The translations under genes and the position numbers were made by a program. From the NCBI RefSeq assembly GCF_003123685.1, contig NZ_QCYJ01000084.1, positions 558,001-622,000 on the forward strand: 64,000 bases of DNA, read 5' to 3'. The notes beneath the pieces were generated by a model. It saw nothing but the letters and a program-made list of their open reading frames with translations, had not been told where the DNA came from and ran no database searches. Within the stretch, counting starts at the first letter, position 1, and every line of letters begins with the position of its first letter. Below, piece after piece: positions 36,001 to 48,000 of this stretch. The DNA is from Nocardia aurea (GTDB lineage: Bacteria > Actinomycetota > Actinomycetes > Mycobacteriales > Mycobacteriaceae).

Positions 36001-39000
36001 CGCTTCGATCGCCTGGGTCGGGTACGACGCACCCGCGCGCGGCCTGCGGGCGGGGAAGGGTTTCTTCCTGGGGCGCGCGCGTGCGGGTGCTCGATTGCTG
36101 TTGCAGGACCTCGCCGCCGCCGACGCGGTCAGGACCGTCGACGGCGATCGGGACACCCCGACGACCAACAAGGTCATCGCGCTCGGCTACGGCGTGGACG
36201 TCGCCGAGGCGGCGGGCAAGGACGGCCGTCTCCAGGGCCTTGCCGCCGACGTGGTGCTCGGCGGTCTGCCCGGCGACCCGTACATCCGGCCCGGGCATTT
36301 CGGCAGCGATGTCAGGGTGCATGTCGCCGACGCGTCGTCGGGGCTGTTCAGCAGGCTGGAACCACCGCTGCCGGACCGGGGCGAGCCGCCGAACGGTGTG
36401 CCGACGAACGCGATGTACCGCGTCGAGGTCCTCGCCGCCGATCGCGCGGGCACTGCCGCGCATCGGAACCAGGACACCGAATCGCCCGATACCGACCGGC
36501 CCGCGCTGTCGGAGAACAATTGCGCCGAACCCGCGCTCTGGCGGGTCAAGCGGCAGACCGGTAACGACGCGATCGAACTGTTCGAACCGGGTTCCATCGG
36601 ACCCGAGGGCGTGAGCTGGCGACAACTCCAGGAGGCCGCGGGCGGTGAGCTGTCCCCGGTCGCCGGGAACCGGACGCGCTCGGCACACGAGATGATCGCC
36701 GACGGCCTGCGCTACCAGGGTGGCAGGGCAGCCGTGCTCGTCGTCGACGAGAGGCGGGCGCCAGTGGACGAGCACGGCGTCGGCTCGCACGCCTATGCCA
36801 TGTACTTCGACCCCGAGACCGGCAAGGTCATGGTCGATGATCCGCTGCGGGCCGATCAGCCGTTCGAATTCGATCCGGCCGCCGCTTCCGACGCCAAGGC
36901 GACCTGGGGTGTGTTCTACGGGGCCGACGGCGAACTGCTGCGTCCACTCGCCGCGGGCAGCGGCGCCGAGACCGACGAGGATCCGTTGCGTCCCGGTTCC
37001 CGCGTCGGCGAGACCGATCCCGCCGCACCCGATATCGCCGCGCCCGATCCTGTCGCCGGGCGTCCCGACGTCGACGACGGGCCGATCAGCGATCAGGAGA
37101 ACGCCGACGCGGAGGCGGCGGTCCAGGCGCTCGGCCGCGACCCCGAGCGATTGCCGCACGGCAACTACCGCGGCGATATCGCCGCACAGGCGCGCGCGCG
37201 AGCCGAGGCGAACGCGGATTGGTGGCACCACCGGATCGACGAGGCTCAGCGCGCGGCGATGATCCGGGTGCACCCCGAACTCGTCGGCAACGCGGACGGC
37301 ATTCCCGCCGAGGCTCGCAATCGCGCGAATCTCCTCTCCCTGGAACGGGATCTGAATTCCTACCGGATGCGGACCCCGGAACGGCTCGGCATGGGCCAGG
37401 TCTTCAATCCCGAGTTCAACAGCGCCGAACCCGATCACCTGCGCAATCTGATCGCGACCAACCGGGCACTCGACCGCGCCTACCTGCTGGCCGCCGCGCT
37501 CGATCCGGGCGTGCCGGTCCCGGAGGTGCAACTGCTGTCCTACGAGGCATTGCGCTACGGCGGTCAGGGACGTGCTCTCGTCTCGTTCGGAAATCTGGAC
37601 GAGGCGGCCTCGGTGTCGTGGCACGTGCCGGACAGCGGAACCTCCGTGCGAACCATCGGTGACCAATTGATCGCTGCCGCAGGGCATTACGAGGCGACGG
37701 CACGGGCCGACGTGGAACGCTCGGCGGCGTCGGTGGTCTGGCTCGGCGCCGAGACGCCGAGCCGTGCCCATCTGCCGAGCGCGCGCCGAACGGCCGCACG
37801 CGGCGCCGAGGTGCTGATACGTGATCTGGCAGGTTTCGACGCGACCAGGGCGGCGGCCGCGCGACGATCCGACGACCCCGCGCCCCGGCACACCAATCAC
37901 CTGTTCGGGCACCGATACGGATCGAGCGTCATCGGTTACGCGGGCAGCAACGGCCGTCTCGCCGACCTGGCGGGCACGATCACCCTGGTCGGCACCCACG
38001 ACGCGGGGCCGCTGCGCTCGGCGACGGAGTTCCGGATCGGCGACAACGTCTACGTGGCCACGTCGGGGCGTGACCGCGCGGCCGCGTTGGCGACCACCCC
38101 CGCCCGGCTGGGTCGACTGGTCGGTCTCGACACCACCGTCGACCCGACCACACCGCGATTCCGGGCCCGCCCGATCGCGGTCGACAACCGCGTCAACGAG
38201 CGTGAGCCGTTGGCGCAGCTGTACTTCCACACCGATCCCGACGGTCGGATCGCTTCCGAGGCGCAGCGGAATTTCGGGTTGATCGCCGCCGGTCGCGGCG
38301 CGGACGTCGGCGTTCCCGCCAGGACCGATGCCGCGGCCGTTCGGCAACTGATCACACCGGACGACGGCACGCGCGCCACCGGCGACCCGCATCGGGTCCC
38401 GGTACTTCCCGCCGACGTGCGGCCCGACCCGGCCGACGCCGCATCGGTGGCCGAGGCAGAACGAGGGCTGCGCGAACTACTCGCCGATCCGGAACACCGA
38501 TCGCAGGAACTGCTGCGTCGCCTCGCGAGCCCGGAACTGGCGAATCAGCAGCAGGTCCGGTTGCTCATGATGCTGCACCGCGCGGTGGCACCGGAGGACG
38601 TGGTCGGGGCCGCGCGGGACCGCGCGACGCACAACGCCACCTGGTGGCACGGACTCTCCGATATCCAGCGATCGGCGCTTGTGGTGCGGTTCCCCCAGGT
38701 CATCGGTGGTGCCGACGGCATTCCGGCCGCGGTCCGCGACGTGGCGAACCGCTTGGCGATGACCCGTGACCTGCGACGCTTCCTCGCCATGGCGGACGGC
38801 TCGAACCGGCCGCCGCTGTCGCCCGAGCAGTGGACCGAACTGCGCAATATCGTCGCCGCCCGCAGGCAGTTGGCGGCGCTGGCCCAGCGCGCCGCCGCGA
38901 GCGTCGGGTCCCCGCCTGTCCAGCTGGTGTCCTACGATCCGAGAGCCTTCGGCGGCAAGGGCAAGATCGTGGTGTCGCTGGGCGATCTCGATTCCGCGTC

Positions 39001-42000
39001 CTCGGTGTCGTGGCACGTCGGCGGTCGCCGCACCACGATGCAGGACCTCGGCGACCGGATGACGTTCGCACGCGGACAGCATTCGGTGACCAGCGCCCTG
39101 AACCGGGAGATCGGTGTCGCCTCGATCGTCTGGATCGGATACGACCATCCCGACACCAGGTCAGAGGCGGGCAATCCGCGCCGCGCCGCCGTCGGAGGGT
39201 ACCTGCTCGCGCGTGATATCGCGGCGTGGAACGCGACGCGGGCCCACATCCTGCCGTCCGCGGAACCCGGTCCGGCCCATCATCTCGTCGGGCACGGAAT
39301 CGGCGCGACCACCACCGGTTTCGCGGTCGCCGGAGGCAGACTCGCGGGCGAGATCGCCACCGTCACCCTGGTAGGTCCGGCGGGAGCGGGTCCGGTGCGC
39401 GTGGCAGCCGACATCGGTATCGGCGCCGAGAACGTCTTCGTCGTCGCGGCTCCGGGCGATCGGGTCGCGACACCGGGCCCGATCGGACGGTTCGGGCAGC
39501 GCCGCCTCGGCGCCAATCCGGCGCTCGCGGAGTTCGGCGCGCGCCGCGTGCTCGCCGCTTACCCGGACACCAGGGAATTCGGCGGGCGGCGGGGTGCGCA
39601 CCGCGGCTATCTGACCTACGCCGATCCGCACACCAGGACACCCACCGCGTCGCTGGCGAATATCGGACTCATCGCCGCGGGTCGCGGCCCAGAGGTGGCC
39701 GCAGCGGATCAGGACGGACCCCGTCCCAGGTCCGGCGCCAGGGTGGTCACCGCCGCCGATGTCGCGCGGGTGTTCGAGGCGGTGCGCGCGGCGGACACCG
39801 ACAGCGCCGTCCCGGTCGACGCCGAGCCGGATCGCACCGGTCGCCGCTGGACCTCCGAACGTCCACTGCCGACGGTCGCCGAGGTCACCGATACCGATCG
39901 CGGCACCGCACGGCGGGCATTGGACGCGCTCGCCGCAGGCGCGCGGTCGACGCGACTGCTGCACGCCGCCGATCCGGCGGACGTGACCGAGGCGGCCAGG
40001 CAACGTACCGCGGACAACGCGCGGTGGTGGCGCGCACTCGATCCCGGCGAGCGCCGGGCGGTGCTGCTCGTCCACCCGCACGAGGTGGGCAATGCCGACG
40101 GCATCCCGGCCCACGTCCGTGATTTCGCCAATCGCCTGTCCATCGCCAGGGATCTGGCCGCCTTCGCCGAGCGGGCCCCCGACGGGGCGAACCTCGAGCA
40201 GTGGATGCGCAAGGAACTCGGCGGCCTCGAGAGGCGGCGACTCGAGAATCTGGTCTACACCCAGCGCGCGCTCGTGCTGGCCGAGCGCAAGGTCGGCCTG
40301 CTGCACCCGAACGTCACCCGGCCGCCGGTCCACGTCATCGGATACAGCGCCACCGAATTCGGCGGCGCGGGCCGCGCGCTGCTGTCCTTCGGCAATATCG
40401 ATACCGCCGACTCGGTGTCCTGGCAGATTCCCGGTGTCACCACGACCCTGCAGCACCTCAAGGCGCGGATGGCCAACTCGCTCAACCTCTTCGAGGTCTC
40501 GTCCCGGATGAATCCCGACCTCGGATTCGCCTCGGTGGCGTGGATCGGCTACGACGCGCCGAGCGGCTCCACCATGGCGAAGGAGACGGTGTCGCAGGAG
40601 CCCGCCGAACAGGGCGGGAAGTTGCTGGCGCGGGATATGGCGGCGTTCAACGCCGGTCGTGACTTCTACGCCGACAAGGGCGGGCCGGGGCGAACCGCCA
40701 ACCACCTCTTCGCGCACAGCTACGGTTCGACCACCACCGGTTACGCGGGGGCGGGCGGCAGGCTGGCGGGCGAGGTCAGCACCATCACGCTGCTCGGTTC
40801 GCCGGGCGCGGGCCCGCTGCGACACGCTTCCGATTTCGGTATCGGCGCCGAGAACGTCTACGTCGCCACGGGTTCGCGCGATCCGGTGACGTGGGTCGGC
40901 GCAAATATCCCCGGCGAGATGGGCCGGTTCGCCGGACGCGGGCAGGGCACCGACCCGTCCATCGCCGCCTTCGGCGCCCGTCGTCTGCGCGCGGAATTCC
41001 CGCGCATCCCGCGGTTCGCCGACTCGCTGCGCACGCACCGCCAGTACTGGCAGTACACCGAATGGGCGCACCGCACACCGACCGAGGCCCTGGAGAACTT
41101 CGGGCTGATCGCCTCGGGACGGGCCGAGGAGGTCTCCTTCGGCACCTATCGGCCGGGGCTGGACACCCCGACCTGGTTGCAGCGGTCGATCGGGTCGCGG
41201 CCGCGCGATCCCGAGTTCACTCGCGTGGCGGCCATCCAGCACGGGTCGACCCGATATCGGCGGCCGGATGATCCGGGCCCGCGGCGGCTGACGGACCCGC
41301 GCTCGCGCAATCACGGACCCGGCGACCCCGCGGGCGCGCCGCGGGCGCCCGTCGACGAGTCCTCGACCGCGACCCGGACCGAAGGGCCCACGGCGCAGCC
41401 GAATGCCGACGAGCCCACGGTCCGAGCGGATTCGGCGACCGAACCGGTCGTGGCGCCGCAACCGGTCCGACCCGCCGTCGCGGAATCCGAGGCCGAGGGC
41501 GAACAGCCGCCGCGTGTGGGCGAGGGGGATCGCGGCGGACGCGGCCCCGGTGACCCGCCCGCACCGCCGACGCCGTCCGATCCGGACGACGGCAACCGCG
41601 GATTCCGGCGGGAGGGTCTGCTCCCGGTCGACCAGCGGCCGACGAGCGAGGAACTGCGGGCGGTCGCCGACCTGCTGCACCGCCGCGCTCCCGACGCGGG
41701 CCCCGACCGGCTGCTGCACGGCGATTACGCCGCGCCGGACACGGTCGCTTCGGCGCGCGACCGCGCGTCGGCCAACGCGCACTGGTGGGATTCGCTGACC
41801 CCCGCGCAGCGGATGCTCGTGGTGCGCGCCCACCCACATCAACTCGGCAATGCCGACGGAATCCCTTCGGTGGCACGCGATTACGCGAATCGGCTCGCCA
41901 TGGTCCGTGACCTGGCCGACCTTCGCGCCACCCATTCCAGCGAGTCGACCAGGACGGATCGCACGCGCCTGCGCAATCTGGAGACCACGCTGGCAGCGCT

Positions 42001-45000
42001 GGCCGAGGCCGATCGGATGGCCGCCGAGGTCGGCCTGAGCGCCGATCTGGGCGCACCGCCGGTTCACGTGCTGTCCTACGACGCCCTGGCGTTCGGGGGC
42101 AAGGGCAGGGCGGTGCTCGCGTTCGGTGACGTGGACACCGCCGATTCGGTGTCGTGGCATGTCCCTGGCATCAAGACGAATCTGGGAAAGCTGGGGTGGA
42201 ACGCGGATTTCGCGCGCAACCACTACGAAGTGACCGCACGCCGGAATCCGGACCGGACGGTGGCCTCGATCGCCTGGCTCGGTTACGGCGCGCCGGCCGG
42301 TTATGTCGGAGCCTTCCGCACCGGCCCCGCCGAACAGGGCGGCGCCCTGCTCGCCCGGGATATCGCCGCCGCGAACGCCTCTCGTGAGGCCAGGGTCCGC
42401 GTCGGCGGGCCGGGCCGTCCGGTCAATCATGTGTTCGGCCACAGTTATGGTTCGACGACGACGAGTTATGCCGGTGGTGGTGGTCGGTTGGCGTCGGAGG
42501 TGTCGACGATCACGTTGGCGGCGTCTCCGGGTGCGGGTCCGGTGGGTCGTGCGGGTGAGTTCGGTGTGGGTGACAACGTTTTCGTGGCGACGATGTCGTC
42601 GGACAAGGTCACCTGGGTGGGGGGTAACCGGGCGGGGCGCTGGTCACGGTTCCTGGGGGTCGGCATCGATCCCTCGGTCGAGGCGTTCGGTGCGCGTCGC
42701 GTTGTCGCCGAATATCCGGATACCGCCGCCTTCGCGAATCCGCGCAGGCATCACACCCAGTACTACGACTACACGGACGCGAGCCGGACGCGTCCGAGTG
42801 AGGCGCTGGAGAATTTCGGCCGCATCGCCGCCGGACTCGGCGATACCGTCACACCCGAACGTCCCCGGCCGGGCGACCGCGATCCGAATGTCTTCCGCCG
42901 GGTGTTCGGGAAGGTGCCCAAGGCCGATCCCGCGGTGACCGCGGGAATCGATGACGGCACGCACGGATACCGTCCGGTGCGAGGTCCGGTCACCCGGCCG
43001 GAGGGGCCGGAGGTGCAGGGGCACCGAGGTGGTCGGGGACTGTGGGCGGAGAACACGCTGCCGGGGTTCGAGGCGGCGATGGGGATGGGTGTCGATGTCA
43101 TCGAACTCGATGTCGGGCTGACCGCCGACGGTGTGCCCGTCATCCACCACGAACAGCGTATCGACGGCCACACCGTGCGCGACACCGAGCCGGCCACTCC
43201 GGGTGACGAGGCTTACCCGTACGTGGGAACACCCATCCGCGAGCTGAGTCTCGCGCAGGTACAGACCCTCGACGCGGGAGTGGTCCATCCGAATTTCGCC
43301 GATACCCAGACCGCCGAACCCGGCACCGGAATTCCGACTCTCGCGCAGGTCGCCGCTCGTGCCGCGGAACTCGGCTGGAACGGCACCTTCGCGCTGGAGG
43401 TCAAGACCGATCCGAGTTGGAGCGACAGCGAGGTCCGGCAGCTGGTGGAGACCAGCATCGCCACCCTGCGCGCACACGGTGTCGCCTTCCGCGTGCTCGG
43501 ATTCGATTGGCGGGTCCTGACCCACGCGCGCCGGATAGCCCCCGAGGTCGACCGGGTCGCCCTGGTCAGCGCGCGGACCGCCGAACAGAAGTGGCTCGGC
43601 GTCGACCCGGGCATCTCCGCGTTCGCGCGAGCGCGGATGCTGTGGGCCCAGAAGTCGGGCTCCCCGCGAGATCCGGGCGGTGACCTCGCGGCGGCGGCCG
43701 TGGCGGCCGGAGCCACCATGCTGTCGCCCGAGCGGACGATGGTCACCGAATCGCTGTTGGCGCAATCGCGTGCCGCCGGAATTGCGGTCGCGGTCTGGAC
43801 GGTCAACGATCCCGCCGAGATGCACCGCCTCATCGAGATGGGCGTCGACGGCATCGTGACGGATTTCCCGGATCGGCTCCGGGATGTGATGTCCCACCGG
43901 GGACGTCGGGTTCCCGAGGCGGTCGGGGGCCCCGACGACTCCTCCGGGCCGCCGATTCCCGATTCCGACGGTCCCGACACCGACGGACCGGCGGGCGGAC
44001 ATCGCAGCGAGCCCGAGCAGACCGAACCCACGGCCGAGGAGGTCGCGCGCGGCGCGCTCGACAAGCGGGCGCCCGGCGCCACCCCGGACCGGTTGCTGCA
44101 CACCGACTACACCGACGCCGCGACCATGGATTCCGCCCGTGACCGCGCCGCCGCCAATGCCCGCTGGTGGGACACGCTCAGCGATCCCGAACGGGTCGCG
44201 CTCATCGATCTGTACCCGCACCGGATCGGCAATGCCGACGGCTTGCCCGCGCCCGCCCGCGACGAGGCGAACCGGCTGGCCATCGCCCAGGATCTCGCGG
44301 ACCTGCGCGCGATCCGGGAAACGCAGCTGACCGACACCCAGCGACAGGTACTGGCCAACCTGGAGGCGACCAGTACCGCTCTCGCCGACGCGGAACGCTA
44401 TGCCGCGGAGGTGGGTTCGGATGTGCCGACCCCCGATGTGCGCGTGCTGTCCTACGACGCGGCCGCGTTCGGGGGCAAGGGCAGGGCGGTGCTCGCGTTC
44501 GGTGACGTGGACACCGCCGATTCGGTGTCGTGGCATGTCCCTGGCATCAAGACGAATCTGGGAAAGCTGGGCTGGAACGCGGAATTCGCGCGCAACCACT
44601 ACGAAGTGACCGCACGCAAGAATCCGGGTCTGCGGGTCGCCTCGATCGCGTGGCTCGGGTACGACGCGCCCGCCGGGTATTCGACCGCCTTCCGCACCGG
44701 CCCCGCCGAACAGGGCGGGGAGTGGCTTGCCCGCGATATCGCCGCCGCCAACGCCGCGCGCGAGGCCCGTGCCGACGGGGTGAGGGCGCTCCCGGTCAAT
44801 CATGTGTTCGGCCACAGTTATGGTTCGACGACGACGAGTTATGCCGGTGGTGGTGGTCGGTTGGCGTCGGAGGTGTCGACGATCACGTTGGCGGCGTCTC
44901 CGGGTGCGGGTCCGGTGGGTCGTGCGGGTGAGTTCGGTGTGGGTGACAACGTTTTCGTGGCGACGATGTCGTCGGACAAGGTCACCTGGGTGGGGGGTAA

Positions 45001-48000
45001 CCGGGCGGGGCGCTGGTCACGGTTCCTCGGTATCGGCGTCGACCCGTCCATCTCGGCTTTCGGTGGTCGGCGCGTCGTCGCCCAGTACCCGGCCACACCG
45101 GAGTTCGCCGACCCGAGCCGCCATCACACCCAGTACTACGACTTCGTGGATGCCGCCAGAACACACCCGAGCGAGGCGCTGGAGAATTTCGGCCGGATCG
45201 CCGCGGGTTTCGGCGACACCGTCACACCCGAACTGCACAGGCCCGGTCGCGGCGACGCGGGTGTGCTGCGCCGCGTGATCCGGGGCATCGCCAAGATCGA
45301 TCCCGCCACCACCGCCCACATCGACGACGGAACCCAGGGCTACCGCCCGGTCGACGGTCCCGTGATCGGGCCGACGGGTCCCGAGGTGCAGGGGCACCGA
45401 GGTGGTCGGGGTCTGTGGGCGGAGAACACGCTGCCGGGGTTCGAGGCGGCGATGGGGATGGGTGTCGATGTCATCGAACTCGATGTCGGGCTGACCGCCG
45501 ACGGTGTGCCCGTCGTCCACCACGAACAGCGTGTCGACGGACACACCGTGCGCGACACCGGCCCGGTTACGCCCGACGACGCCGGATATCCCTACGTCGG
45601 CAAGCCGATCAGGACGCTCACCGCCGCGCAGATCCGCACCCTCGACACCGGCGTCACCCACTCGGACTTCGCCGAGACCCAGACCGTCGAGCCCGGCACG
45701 CGTATCCCCACGCTGGAGGAGGTCGCGCGGCTTCCGGGTGAAGTGGGATGGGCGGGCACGCTCGCCGTCGAGATCAAGACCGATCCGAGCTGGAGTGACG
45801 CCGATGTCGAAGCTCTCGTCGCGGCGACGGTCGCGACACTGCGGGCGCACGGCGCGCGCTTCCGGATCCTCGGATTCGATTGGCGGGTACTGACATACGC
45901 GCAACAGCACGCGCCGGACGTCGAACGCGTCGCACTGGTCAGCGCGCGCACCGCCGACCGGAAGTGGATGGGCAGCGATCCGGAGATCAGCGCACGGGAG
46001 CGGGCGCGGATGCTGTGGGCGCAGGTGACGGGAAAACCGCGTTCGCCCGGCGGGAATCTCCCGGCGCTCGCCAGGGCCGCCGGGGCGACGATCCTGTCGC
46101 CGGAACGGTCGATGGTCACCGAATCCCTGATGGCGCAGAGTCGTTCGGCGACTCTGCCGGTGTCGGTCTGGACGGTCAACGATCCGGCCGATATGCACCG
46201 GCTCATCGAACTCGGCGTCGATGCCCTCGTCTCGGACTTCCCCGATCGGGTGCGCGAGGTGATGGCCCACCGCGGCCGCGTGCTGCCCGAACCCGCGGCG
46301 GGCAGACTCCTGCCCACCGATCTCGGATTCGACCGTGCCGACGTCGCGCGGGCCGACCGCGCACTCGCGCTGTTCGCCCCGGACGCCTCGCCCCGGTCGC
46401 TGTCGCACGGCGAGTACACCGACACCACCGTCGTGGCCGACGCGCGGGCGAAGGCGACGGCCAACCGTCGGGCGTGGGACTCGCTCGACACCGCGGGGCG
46501 AGAGGCGCTGCTGCGGGTGCATCCGCAGTTCCTCGGCGCCGCAGACGGCATCCCCGCCGAGGTGCGCGACCGGGCCAACCGGTTGGCCCACCGCAGGGCC
46601 TGGCGTGAACTCGGCGCCCGGATCGGGGATATCCCGCAGGTCATGCACCGCATCGTCGGGCGACGCCTGAACGGAAGCGAATTCGCGCTGCTGCGGCAGC
46701 TGCTGTTCACCGGGGACGCGGTGGCGCTGGATTCGGTGCCGGGCCCGATCGTCGACCTGGAAGCGCGCGAGGTCCGCAGACTGCTGTCGAGCCTCGGCCG
46801 CGCGGACGCCGACCTGCTGCGCAACCTCACCGCCATGTCAGAACTGCTGGCCCGCGCCGACCGCGACGCCGCCGCGTTGCCGGGCTCCCCCCGCGCGCAG
46901 GTGCTCGCCTACGATCCGAGGGCCTTCCACGGTGACGGACGCGCGGTGATCGCCTTCGGCGATGTCGATACCGCCGAACACGTCTCCTGGCATGTGCCGG
47001 GGCTCGCGGCCACCGTCCGGTCGATGGACGCGAGTCTGGTGGCGGCGCGCAACCACTACGCCTCGACCGCCCGCACCGCGCCGGATACGACGGTGGCCTC
47101 GATCATGTGGCTCGGCTACGACCCGCCGAGCGGTCACGCCATGTGGTCGGAGTATTCGCGCACCGATCCGGCCCGCGACGGCGGCCACCGGCTGCTGCGC
47201 GATATCGCGGCGTTCAACGGGCATCGCGAGACCGGGCCCGCTGGGCTTCCGGTCAACCACCTGATCGGGCACGGATACGGTTCGACCGCTGTCGGATTCG
47301 CCGGGGCGGGCCGCAGGCTGGTCGGGCAGGTCGCCGACGTCACGCTGGTCGGTTCCCCCGGGGTGGGGCCGATCACCGACGCATCGCGGTTCGGGCTCGG
47401 CCCCGGCCGGGTCTTCGTGCTCACCGCTTCCTCCGATCGGCTCACCTGGCGCGGTTCGGACACACCGGCCACCATCGCCGGTCCGAGCGAGGCGCAGGTG
47501 CTCGGCGTCGATCCGGCGACGTCGGCCTTCGGCGCGATCCGTGTCGCCGCCGAATTCCCGGTCGATCCACGCTTCGCCAGCGAGCTGGCCGCGCGCCACC
47601 AGTACTACTGGTTCACCGACGGCAGCCGGACGACGCCGACCGCGGCACTGGACAACCTCGGCCGTATCGGTGCCGGCCTCGGGACCACGGTCACCACCGA
47701 CGCGCATCGGCCCGGCGCGCGGGAGACCGTCCGATTCCTCGGCCGCGAGGTCGTCGTCCCGGTGGATCCGGCCGCCGCCCAGACCGCCGTCGTCGCACCG
47801 TCGCAGGCGCAGCGAGTCCTCGCCCGCGACGCGCTCGATCTGCTCGAACCGGGGATCGAACCGGATCTGCTCCGGCACGGCGGGTACGACGAGGCCACCA
47901 TCGAGAGCCAGGCCCGCGCGCACACCGAGCGGATCGCGCGCTGGTGGCACGAACAACTCGGCGACGCCGAACGCGCGGCCCTGATCCGCGTGCATCCGTT

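Noticed and set aside
39161..42442. 1093-codon antisense open frame opposite giant 2, and similar ones at 35651-38392 and 42644-44815
   Set aside because: Shadow frames of the repetitive hydrolase modules; they repeat in the same places as the sense repeats and encode no recognisable domain.
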